Positions 6,410 through 12,604 of a stretch of DNA of 13,208 nt are shown here, piece after piece. Within the stretch, counting starts at the first letter, position 1. Every line of letters begins with the position of its first letter. Made by a program: the position numbers and the translations under genes. The stretch spans positions 1 through 13,208 of the forward strand of contig JACUUW010000033.1 in NCBI GenBank assembly GCA_014859075.1. Reading direction: 5' to 3'. A model generated the notes under the pieces. It searched no databases. It was not told the origin of the DNA and worked only from the letters and a program-made list of their open reading frames with translations. Source of the DNA: Desulforudis sp. (GTDB lineage Bacteria > Bacillota > Desulfotomaculia > Desulfotomaculales > Desulforudaceae).

Positions 6410-7531
6410 TTAAAGTCTACCCTTTTCCCGGGCGATGCGGCGCAACTGCTCCCGCTTGTCCCGCGGCGGGACGCGGGTGATACCGCGCCGTTCTAGAGTG
6501 ATCGCCTCTTCCGGGCAGCCCCGCACGCAGGCCCCGCAGCCGAGACACCGATCAGCGTTCACCGCGGCTCTCCCGTTTCGACCGTTGCCGGGCCCTCCTT
6601 CCACCACCTTCAAAGCGTGCACGTGACAACGCGGCACGCATTCCCCGCAGCCGACACACCTCGCCCCGTCGATGCGCGGGATGAAATTGCTGGGGTGCAC
6701 CGAGTGGACGCCATGCTCGTTGATCATGCGCAGTACGCCGCAACAGCAGCCGCAGCAGTGGCAGATGTAGGCCGGGTTGCGCTGCACGTTGTCGGCGAGG
6801 TGCATCAGTCCCAACTGTTCGGTACGTTCCAGCACCCGTAACAGCTCGTCCACCGAGGCCGGCCGGGCGAATCCCCGGCGGACCAACCACTCCGAGGCGG
6901 CGCCCAGGGAGGTGCATATGTCGTTCACCGGCGCGCCGCAAGCCTTGCCCCGGTGCAGGGCTTGGTGCCGGCAGTAGCACATGGTCAACGAACCGCCGCC
7001 GGCGTCCCGGATCATCGCCGAGGCTTTCTCGTAGCTGAGCACTTCGGTTTCCACGTCCGCGGGCATCAGGCTTTCGTAGGCCCAGGTTTGAAACATCTTG
7101 GTGGCGGCCCCGAAGAACTCCTCCGCGACCCCTTCCTCATGGTGGTACTGCTCGAACAGTTCGGCCAGGTCCCGCAGGGGGAGCTTGTCGGTGACCCGCA
7201 TGAAGGTGTACTCGAAGAAGCCGATCACCAGCGGGGCCAAGGTGTACAACGCCCGGTCTTTCCGCGGGATGTCGATGACCAGGCCCTTGTCGGCCATATT
7301 GTTCAGGTAGCCCGTCAACTCGGCGGTTTCCATTCCGGTCAGCGCGGACAATCGGTCCACGGTGGTGAACCCGACCGGAAACATGCTGCCGATCTCGGCT
7401 TCCTTTTCCGAATACATCAGCCTGAGGATCCGCATCAGGGTTTCGTTCACGGGGGCGCCGACCGGGTTTTTATTCAACCGGTCGGCCAAGGCCTTGAACA
7501 CTTCGGACTTGCCGATTTTCAGGTGGCCCAC
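6410..7531 (-). CDS. Winged-helix, cysteine-rich 2x[4Fe-4S] ferredoxin-like protein
   Basis: 373 residues from a GTG at 7531, nine bases after GAGAGGA. An in-frame extension to 7678 is open but has no family-like sequence or ribosome binding site. The N-terminal part (about 30-95) looks like a winged-helix fold (RILRLMY, then TTVDRLSALTGM and LNNMADKGLV). A central part carries CYCRH (185-189) and a dense cysteine cluster CHCCGCCCGVL (257-267). The C-terminus is a classical 2x[4Fe-4S] ferredoxin: C292-x2-C-x2-C-x3-C302 and C329-x2-C-x2-C-x3-C339, with CP after the last Cys. Related proteins are common in anaerobes, where they are annotated only as 4Fe-4S binding proteins. A redox-sensing or electron-carrier role is inference. 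There is no membrane segment and no operon partner in the window. Confidence 0.85.
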   Translation of the reverse strand: MGHLKIGKSEVFKALADRLNKNPVGAPVNETLMRILRLMYSEKEAEIGSMFPVGFTTVDRLSALTGMETAELTGYLNNMADKGLVIDIPRKDRALYTLAPLVIGFFEYTFMRVTDKLPLRDLAELFEQYHHEEGVAEEFFGAATKMFQTWAYESLMPADVETEVLSYEKASAMIRDAGGGSLTMCYCRHQALHRGKACGAPVNDICTSLGAASEWLVRRGFARPASVDELLRVLERTEQLGLMHLADNVQRNPAYICHCCGCCCGVLRMINEHGVHSVHPSNFIPRIDGARCVGCGECVPRCHVHALKVVEGGPGNGRNGRAAVNADRCLGCGACVRGCPEEAITLERRGITRVPPRDKREQLRRIAREKGRL

Positions 7532-7705
7532 GGGCAACAGTCCTCTCAGGTGATATGCGGGTTCAACCGGAACGGTCTGTCCACATTTCGGCAGCCGGCC
7601 TGCAAAAACCTGTAAGCGAAAACCTGCCGCAAAAGCCTTGGTGCAAACGTGAAAACGCACAATCCAGAGTGTACCCACTAGTTCATTAACTTACGCCCTC
7701 TTTTT

Positions 7706-8220
7706 GACGAAAACGCCTTTAATCCGGTCGCGGCGACCGGCGGTTTCGTGGGCGCAGCGGTGGCGGCGTCCATCCGCTACGGTATCGCCCGCAGTATTTT
7801 CTCCAACGAAGCCGGCCTTGGGGCCTGTTCGATCGTCCACGCCCAGGCGAAGAAGGTCCCGGCCCGGCAGGGTATGTGGGCATTTGGGAAGTGTTCATCG
7901 ACACCATCGTGGTGTGCACCATGACCGCGCTGGTGGTCCTGCTGACCGGCGCTCTGTATACCGGGGCGACCGGTGCGGAATTGGCTTCCACTGCCTTTTC
8001 GACCGGCCTGCCCGGACCGGGTGGCCTGATCGTTCTGGCCGGCCTGGTCCTTTTCTCCTACACGACGATGCTCACCTGGTGTTTCTACGGCGAGAAAAGC
8101 TGGGAATACATCTTCGGCAAGGGCGTCGTCATCCCGTACCGGCTTATATTCCTGGGCTTTCTGTATATCGGAGCCATCGGCGGTCTGGTCTTGCCCCGGT
8201 CGAGGGCTGACAGCGGCTGC
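7706..8220 (+). pseudogene. Truncated, frameshifted sodium:alanine symporter (AGCS family)
   Basis: The first frame gives FNPVAATGGFVGAAVAASI and RSIFSNEAGLGACSIVHAQAKK, ending at RQGMW. One base is missing near 7880, and the next frame continues IWEVFIDTIVVCTMTALVV, then GGLIVLAGLVLFSYTTMLTW, YGEKSWEYIFG and FLGFLYIGAIGGL. These are highly conserved AGCS motifs in the right order. Roughly the N-terminal half is missing, and the reading degenerates after IGAIGGLVL at about 8190. There is no start codon or ribosome binding site. The gene's terminator survives at 8238-8279. The intact protein would have imported alanine or glycine with sodium. Confidence 0.93.
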
Positions 8221-8237
8221 GGTAACCGGCAAGGGGC

Positions 8238-8279
8238 AAGGTGTGAATCGCGCGGGCGCCATTCGCACCTTTTCCTTTT
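8238..8279 (+). terminator. Strong intrinsic terminator after the AGCS pseudogene
   Basis: AAGGTGTGAAT (8238-8248) pairs over 11 bp, with one G-U pair, with ATTCGCACCTT (8261-8271). The GC-rich centre can pair further, and TTTCCTTTT follows. It sits 20-60 bases past the point where symporter similarity fades. An open frame runs straight through it, which supports treating that ORF extension as meaningless. Confidence 0.85.
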
Positions 8280-8354
8280 GATCCAGAACTTGCTTCGTCT
8301 GAATCTCCCGGTGACGCCAATACTAATCACAAAACGCTGAGGGGTTGTTTTAAA

Positions 8355-8837
8355 TTGAAAATCGCCGACCGGATTGTGCTGGGCACGGTTGCGGGTCTCA
8401 TCGGCAACTTGGCCAAGCTGGCGGTCACCGGACGGGCCAGGAATACGGGAGTCCTTAATGACGCGACCATCGCCGCTGTGCTCGGTGTTGCCGCCACCTA
8501 CGTGCTTTCGGCCACCGGGAAGGACCGAGCCGCGCTGAAAGGTGCCATATTGGGAGTAGGGGCATGGAACATCTTACAGGGCCTAATGGGGGAAACGGCG
8601 GTCACTCCCAAGACGTTCCTGAGTGGACTCGCCGGGCAGGCGGTATACGGCGCCGCGACGGCCCTGGCGGTGACGAGGTTTGGCGACGAACGGCTGTTTA
8701 CCGGACACCCGCTACCCGTCAAATACCGGAGCTTCAGGCTCGAGAACGGTGAAGTAAAGAAACAAGAAACCGAGCTTGGCACCATCAGGTGGATCGAAAC
8801 GCCCCCAAACGACCCGACGGTCAAGCAACTGCATTGA
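8355..8837 (+). CDS. Unrecognised small membrane protein with four hydrophobic segments
   Basis: 160 residues from TTG, ten bases after GAGGGG. Four hydrophobic segments are visible (about 7-24, 36-54, 59-79, 91-109). Several are glycine- and alanine-rich and interrupted by single Asn or Lys residues (VAGLIGNLAKLAV, ILGVGAWNILQGLMG). They are followed by a hydrophilic tail of about 50 residues (LENGEVKKQETELG, IRWIETPPNDP) likely to lie on one face of the membrane. I do not recognise the family and assign no function. It follows the symporter terminator and so should have its own promoter, which I could not identify. It converges with the cupin gene, with 27 bases between stop codons. Confidence 0.72.
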   Translation: MKIADRIVLGTVAGLIGNLAKLAVTGRARNTGVLNDATIAAVLGVAATYVLSATGKDRAALKGAILGVGAWNILQGLMGETAVTPKTFLSGLAGQAVYGAATALAVTRFGDERLFTGHPLPVKYRSFRLENGEVKKQETELGTIRWIETPPNDPTVKQLH

Positions 8838-8864
8838 GGCTTCCGTTGTGTGTTCGTTGCCGAG

Positions 8865-9188
8865 TTACAGATAGTCCTCCCGCGGCGGGGTGAAGACGTC
8901 GATCACGAGGGAGTCTTCGAGCACTTTGGCGCCGTGCTCCACGCCACCCGGGATAGAGTACGAGTCGCCAGGGCCGAGTAGGGTTTCCTCATCGCCGACC
9001 GTAAACAGCATCCGTCCCTTTCGGACCGTGCCGCATTGCTCGTGGGGATGCTGATGCATGGGTACCTCGGCGCCGGCGGTGAGCCGGAACTCCACGATCA
9101 TGAGCTTGTCGGAAACAGCCAGAGTCGCCCGTACCACTCCCGGGAGCATCTCCACCGGTACAACCGCATCCTTCAACCTGACTGGCAC
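8865..9188 (-). CDS. Small KdgF-like cupin-domain protein
   Basis: 107 residues, a single cupin barrel. Motif 1 is MHQHPHEQCGTVRKG (44-58) and motif 2 is GPGDSYSIPGGVEHGA (72-87). His45, His47, Gln51 (or Glu50) and His85 are placed as in KdgF-type metal cupins, which linearise uronate sugars, but this family label covers many different activities and the genomic context gives no sugar pathway. The GTG at 9188 is supported by AAGGAGG nine bases upstream and by the promoter at 9229-9237. It is soluble and appears monocistronic. Confidence 0.87.
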   Translation of the reverse strand: MPVRLKDAVVPVEMLPGVVRATLAVSDKLMIVEFRLTAGAEVPMHQHPHEQCGTVRKGRMLFTVGDEETLLGPGDSYSIPGGVEHGAKVLEDSLVIDVFTPPREDYL

Positions 9189-9228
9189 TGCTGAAGCCCT
9201 CCTTCATCAAAGGAACAATGTTTTTTCG

Positions 9229-9237
9229 ATTGTACCA
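9229..9237 (-). promoter_or_regulatory. Extended -10 promoter of the cupin gene
   Basis: The minus strand reads TGGTACAAT about 40 bases before the GTG at 9188. There is no good -35 box at 17 bases. The element is identical to that of the YfcE-like gene, including the preceding A. Confidence 0.6.
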
Positions 9238-9301
9238 TACCCTGAGGTGGTTTTGTCGGATCCGTGTCAGTAACAGCCCGCCAAAATGGAATTCTTTTGT
9301 T

Positions 9302-9327
9302 TTCACTGAAAACCTGACATCAGTGAA
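9302..9327. repeat. 8-bp perfect inverted repeat between divergent genes
   Basis: TTCACTGA (9302-9309) and TCAGTGAA (9320-9327) are perfect inverted copies around a ten-base centre, so the half-site centres are about 18 bp (nearly two helical turns) apart. It lies in the gap between the cupin promoter and the plus-strand lipoprotein gene. The spacing fits a dimeric DNA-binding protein; no T run follows, so it is not a terminator. Confidence 0.55.
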
Positions 9328-9408
9328 CCAAATGCTGGTTTATTGAGTCTAAAAGTAAGAGGCGGAAGTTGTTTCCGGTCTACTTCATGAGGAAAGAGTT
9401 GTTTTTTC

Positions 9409-10437
9409 TTGTCTCGGGTCAAACCACTGCTGATCGGGGGAATCGTGTTTGCCTTCTTGCTCGCGGCCGCCGGTTGCATTTACAGCGGTTTGCCCAATGA
9501 CGGGCGGCCGGCGGAAGCGGAGACCGCCCGGGTGGTGTTCACCGTCAACCCCCTTTTCCCGCCGGAAAACCCCGACTTCCGCGACGATGTTTTCAGTGTC
9601 CGTATCGACGGCACCGGCTTCAGGCGGCTGACCGAAACCGGGGATGCCGGGGAAGCCCGGTTTTCCCCGGACGGCGGCCTGATTCTTTATGCCCGGCACC
9701 ACGACGCGGCGGCCTTCAACTACTATCTCATGGACGGCGACGGGAGCAACCAACGGCTGCTCACTCCGGAACCGGTGTCCGGCAGGGTGTGTTGGGCGCC
9801 GGAGGCCGGGTTGCTGCTTCACGATTACTACGAACGGGAGCGGCGGGAATGGCGGTTGGTGCTGGTGGCGGTCGGCGACGGCAGCCGGAGCGAGATCCCC
9901 CTCCCCCCGGGAGACATGATCAGCTATTACTTGAGTCCTGACGGCCGGGAAGTGTGGATCGTGGTTCAGGAAAGCGGTCTCACCAGCCTCTACTACCGGC
10001 CTTTAGACGCGGAAGTCTGGCGGGAGGCGGCGGTCGACGCTACGCTGCCGGCCGGTGCCTGGCTGGAGAGTGTATCGATGTCCGGGCGTTATGTGCTCAT
10101 GGGCGGTTTGGAAGACGGGAATCACTATTTTGGGCTGTTTGAACGGGAGCCCGGGGAACCCGTCCTGCGGCAGGCGGGACACTGGCCGCGCGGCGCGGCC
10201 CACGCCTGGTCGGAAGACGACCGGCTGGCCTACACCACGCCGTCCGGAATAATGGTGGCCGAACCCGGTGGCGGGGAGCCGCGGCTTTTCTGGCCGCGGG
10301 AAGGTATTACCGACCATCTTTTGAGTTGGGACGGTGAGGCGGTCATCTTTACGGTAAGGACGCCCGCGGAATTCCTGCTGGCCTGGACCGACGGCCGGCA
10401 GGAAACGGAGCTTGTCCGCCTGGGTGGTGCGCAATAA
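9409..10437 (+). CDS. Lipoprotein with TolB/WD40-like beta-propeller repeats
   Basis: 342 residues from TTG. The N-terminus is a lipoprotein signal: basic SRVK, hydrophobic core 6-19, and lipobox AAGC with Cys23 as the lipid site. The rest looks like a TolB-type (PD40) propeller. Repeated units have strand pairs ending in ARFSPDGGLILYARH (82-96), YYLMDGDGSNQRLLTP, YYLSPDGREVWIVVQ and AWSEDDRLAYTTPSG. It has no catalytic signature. Such proteins act as extracytoplasmic binding or scaffolding modules, and the ligand is unknown. The ribosome binding site is modest (AGGAAAGAG, about ten bases upstream). It heads a plus-strand run of three envelope genes with short gaps. Confidence 0.82.
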   Translation: MSRVKPLLIGGIVFAFLLAAAGCIYSGLPNDGRPAEAETARVVFTVNPLFPPENPDFRDDVFSVRIDGTGFRRLTETGDAGEARFSPDGGLILYARHHDAAAFNYYLMDGDGSNQRLLTPEPVSGRVCWAPEAGLLLHDYYERERREWRLVLVAVGDGSRSEIPLPPGDMISYYLSPDGREVWIVVQESGLTSLYYRPLDAEVWREAAVDATLPAGAWLESVSMSGRYVLMGGLEDGNHYFGLFEREPGEPVLRQAGHWPRGAAHAWSEDDRLAYTTPSGIMVAEPGGGEPRLFWPREGITDHLLSWDGEAVIFTVRTPAEFLLAWTDGRQETELVRLGGAQ

Positions 10438-10464
10438 CTGCACACTAAACGGGGGGGGCCGATT

Positions 10465-10665
10465 GTGGATCATACCTGCCTTTTCATTGTGCCTATGGCA
10501 TTCATCGCCCTGTTCATCTGGAGTGTCATCTGGGCTTACGCTGATGCGGAGCGGCGGGACAAGTCGGGATGCCTCGTAGCGCTGTTGGTGTTGTTCTTGA
10601 GCTGGTTGCTGGGACTGATCGCCTGGCTGGTTTTCCGGCCGGAAGAAAAGAGCCACCGGTTCTAA
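10465..10665 (+). CDS. 66-residue two-helix membrane protein, PLDc_N-like
   Basis: Two membrane segments (about 5-25 and 34-57) flank a charged loop, YADAERRDKSG. After the second helix comes FRPEE. This pattern (Y-x-DA-x-RR, hydrophobic helix with LGL, then FRP) resembles the PLDc_N-type membrane anchor found alone or fused to other domains in Firmicutes. The GTG start follows a run of eight G residues (10451-10458) that must serve as the ribosome binding site. It lies 27 bases after the propeller lipoprotein gene and is probably co-transcribed. Function unknown. Confidence 0.75.
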   Translation: MDHTCLFIVPMAFIALFIWSVIWAYADAERRDKSGCLVALLVLFLSWLLGLIAWLVFRPEEKSHRF

Positions 10666-10687
10666 GAGTGGTTACTACTGTTCGGGT

Positions 10688-10698
10688 GGGGAATCCCC
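10688..10698. repeat. GGGGAATCCCC palindrome
   Basis: A perfect palindrome about one base centre in the 58-base gap before the PrsA-like start. It has no T run after it. It could be a protein site or chance in GC-rich DNA. Confidence 0.25.
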
Positions 10699-10723
10699 TC
10701 AGTTGCTATAAGGAGGATACCCA

Positions 10724-11074
10724 ATGAAAAACGGGAAACCGGCAAAACGGCTGCTGCTGTTGATTGCGGTTCTGGCGTTTGGTGCGCTTCTGATGTCCGC
10801 ATGTGCAAAGAGTGGAGAGCAAACAGCACCCGATGTCGTGGCGGTGGTGAACGGCGAGGAAATAATTCTAGCTGGTCTGTTGTTTACTCAGTTTGCGTGG
10901 AATGTACTGATGAATGTTGGACTGGCCGCCGATCGGGTACGTAGACTTACCCTTTATCAGCTACAGCTACAGCGGTTCCCTGCCCTTGGTCAATATGCTG
11001 GCGCTGGGACTTGTTTTGAGCGTGTACAGACGCAAGAGCCGGGAAGCAGTGCCTCAGTATTCAGTATTAGGTAA
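10724..11074 (+). pseudogene. Chimeric ORF: PrsA/SurA-type lipoprotein head fused to FtsW tail
   Basis: The 116-residue frame has a strong start: AAGGAGG seven bases before ATG. Residues 1-27 are a lipoprotein signal (NGKPAKR, hydrophobic core, SAC with Cys27). Residues 35-47 read APDVVAVVNGEEI, the typical N-terminal start of mature PrsA/SurA-type foldases, which are normally about 300 aa. At about 10862-10875 the foldase ends abruptly, and the following residues (LLFTQFAWNVLMNVGLA) belong to a FtsW/RodA/SpoVE-type protein. After about residue 69 the frame is nonsense because of a frameshift. The promoter and ribosome binding site may be live, so a secreted or lipid-anchored stub with one hydrophobic helix could still be made, but foldase activity is impossible. 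Confidence 0.78.
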
Positions 11075-11084
11075 AAGAACCTGA
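10868..11084 (+). pseudogene. C-terminal remnant of a FtsW/RodA/SpoVE-family protein
   Basis: FTQFAWNVLMNVGLA is in the frame of the chimeric ORF. A shift near 10927 then gives PPIGYVDLPFISYSYSGSL, VNMLALGLVLSVYRRKS and a stop at 11082-11084. Intact SEDS proteins have TGVxLPFISYGGSS-x2-VNM-x-ALG-x-VLSVxR at this place. The conserved Gly-Gly-Ser is altered here (SYSGSL), a further sign of decay or divergence. SEDS proteins polymerise glycan strands; this piece of about 65 residues cannot. Confidence 0.85.
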
Positions 11085-11234
11085 AGATTGGCCCTTGATG
11101 AAACCTCTATCTTGTCTCGATTGTCATGCAATGTAGAAAGACTTTACTGGCAAGCAATGAATTCCAGCCTAAAAAGCAAGGAAGGCGTTGGGATGAATCC
11201 TTGACTACTGGAATATACCGTCCAGGAGCAGGTG
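11085..11234. other. Unassigned remnant DNA
   Basis: Between the FtsW tail and the PQQ-propeller head I see no gene, no inverted repeat and no insertion-sequence end. It is more AT-rich than its surroundings. Confidence 0.4.
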
Positions 11235-11415
11235 ATGTTTCGGGCCGATGTGCAGAGAACCGGCGTCTATCCCGGTACCGACATCGGAGAAATGGTCGAT
11301 CTAAAGTGGAAGTTCGAAACCGGAACCCCGGCTGGCCCGGTCTAGCCGGGATGAAGCGATCCAAACTGCTACGGCCTGGAATCAGGACGGCAATTGCGGC
11401 TGACCATCGGTGACA
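11235..11415 (+). pseudogene. N-terminal fragment of a PQQ-type beta-propeller (BamB-like) protein
   Basis: The frame from ATG 11235 reads MFRADVQRTGVYPG, then VDLKWKFETGTPAGPV, and stops at TAG 11343-11345. The pattern MFR-x-D-x-QRTG ... LKW-x-F-x-TG is the standard opening of PQQ-like propeller repeat proteins. A family member would continue SSPAV-x-DG-x-VYFGS. Instead the DNA degenerates: YGLESGRQL around 11370-11396 may be a damaged LYALD-x-x-TGK strand, and in another frame SRDEAIQTATAW appears, which may come from something else. There is no signal peptide and no ribosome binding site. Confidence 0.7.
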
Positions 11416-11428
11416 GGGGGCTGGCAGC

Positions 11429-12376
11429 GTGTATTTTAGGTTCACCTTAATGGTGATTTTATTGGTACTGCTTTCCGGATGTTCAGGCTTGACCGGAGTT
11501 GACGTCGGTTTGGACCAGAGGCAAAAGGAGACCCAGGATCCATTGATGATCGCGACGGACAGTGTGTTCATAATAAGTAGTGAGGGGTCGCTCTGGTTAC
11601 TGCCTTTGCTTGTTTTGGGGGTACTGGTCCTGGCCGGGGTGCTGCTGTGGTTCTGGGATCGTCGGCACGTTTGGTCCCGGTTGGTGATCGCCATGGTGCT
11701 CCTTTTCGTCGGCAACATTGCGGTCGTTGCATACGCCGACCACCGGCTGAGCGACCTGCGTGAGCACTTCTCCGGGCCCGTGGAAGCCGTGGTGGTGGGG
11801 GTGCAGGAGCAGTTCCCCACCTTACCGCCGGACCGCCGGCAGTCCGAATTGGAGCGGCGGGCCGGCGGTGTTGAAGGGCTGTTTTACCTGGCCGTGGTGT
11901 CATTGGAGCCGGACCGGGGGGCAATTGTGGCCGCCCATCCGTTTGACCTGGTGGGGGAAACGGTGGAAAAGCGGGGGGTTCCGGACGTCGCAACCGGTGT
12001 CCGTTTGCGCCAGCAATTGTTTTATCAGTTGGTGTTCCCGTCGCATCTTGATCCGGCGGAGTATTCCTTGACTTCGGTGGGCCAAGAACTCCTGGAAGGT
12101 GACCTGATTGTCCTGAATCCCGGTGATGAATCCACGTGGGTCATGTGGGCGCAGCACGTTTCCGGCGCGGAACTGGCTCCGTGGGAGCGGATTTACCACG
12201 GCGCCAGCCTGTGGATACCGGTTTTCTTCCTAGCCTACTGGATTTCGGTGCCGGCCTGGGTTTATCAGGATGCCCGGCGGCGTGGGGCCATTGCGCCGCT
12301 CTGGGGGCCGTTTGTTCTGTTCACCAACCTCCTTGGCTTGGCCGTCTACCTTTTCGTCCGCTCGCTCCGGCGCTAG
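11429..12376 (+). CDS. Lipoprotein with four membrane segments and a PLDc_N-like C-terminus
   Basis: 315 residues from a GTG, eight bases after AGGGGG. Signal peptide with lipobox LSGC (Cys18). Membrane segments lie at about 54-76, 84-103, 258-277 and 289-311. Between helices 2 and 3 is a soluble domain of about 150 residues with no family I recognise. The last 45 residues (VPAWVYQDARRRG, then LLGLAVYLFVR) repeat the module of the 66-residue protein upstream. The real architecture may be an N-terminal helix rather than a cleaved lipoprotein signal, but the LSGC box is textbook. It lies downstream of the decayed PrsA/FtsW/PQQ stretch, so its promoter is unclear. Confidence 0.75.
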   Translation: MYFRFTLMVILLVLLSGCSGLTGVDVGLDQRQKETQDPLMIATDSVFIISSEGSLWLLPLLVLGVLVLAGVLLWFWDRRHVWSRLVIAMVLLFVGNIAVVAYADHRLSDLREHFSGPVEAVVVGVQEQFPTLPPDRRQSELERRAGGVEGLFYLAVVSLEPDRGAIVAAHPFDLVGETVEKRGVPDVATGVRLRQQLFYQLVFPSHLDPAEYSLTSVGQELLEGDLIVLNPGDESTWVMWAQHVSGAELAPWERIYHGASLWIPVFFLAYWISVPAWVYQDARRRGAIAPLWGPFVLFTNLLGLAVYLFVRSLRR

Positions 12377-12426
12377 CACCTCATATCCCGCCTATTGTTC
12401 AACGTGCCAGTGAATTGGGCAGAAGA

Positions 12427-12576
12427 ATGAAACCTTGTTTACAGTGCTATTTCGAAGTATCCTTTGCAGGCGGCCAAAGCAAAGCGTACTATCTCTGGCT
12501 GTTCGACGATTACGGCGTGATAATGAAGGTTGAAGGAAGACGCACGCGTACAGGTTGCCAGGAGAATCAGCAGTAG
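12427..12576 (+). CDS. Possible 49-residue orphan ORF or gene remnant
   Basis: MKPCLQCYFEVSFAGG, then YYLWLFDDYGVIMKVEGRR and a stop. Composition (aromatic-rich, amphipathic strands, two early Cys in C-x2-C) is more protein-like than the shadows in other frames, but the ribosome binding site is poor (AGAAG directly before ATG) and I recognise no family. It could be the tail of a lost gene. Confidence 0.25.
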   Translation: MKPCLQCYFEVSFAGGQSKAYYLWLFDDYGVIMKVEGRRTRTGCQENQQ

Positions 12577-12604
12577 AACTCGGGGATCTAATCTCCAACT
12601 GAGG

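Noticed and set aside
6953..7615. 220-residue plus-strand ORF
   Set aside because: Antisense shadow of the Fe-S protein gene; the motif-bearing frame is on the minus strand.
8221..8340. Tail of the 154-residue ORF beyond the AGCS similarity
   Set aside because: It reads through a strong intrinsic terminator and matches nothing, so it is chance extension of a pseudogene frame.
11107..11820. 237-residue minus-strand ORF
   Set aside because: Spans pseudogene debris and the antisense of the plus-strand lipoprotein; low-complexity Ser/Thr/Arg/Pro product without family features.
12577..12604. Terminator after the flavoprotein at the right edge
   Set aside because: GGAGAT/ATCCCC pairing has a mismatch, a short stem and no T run.
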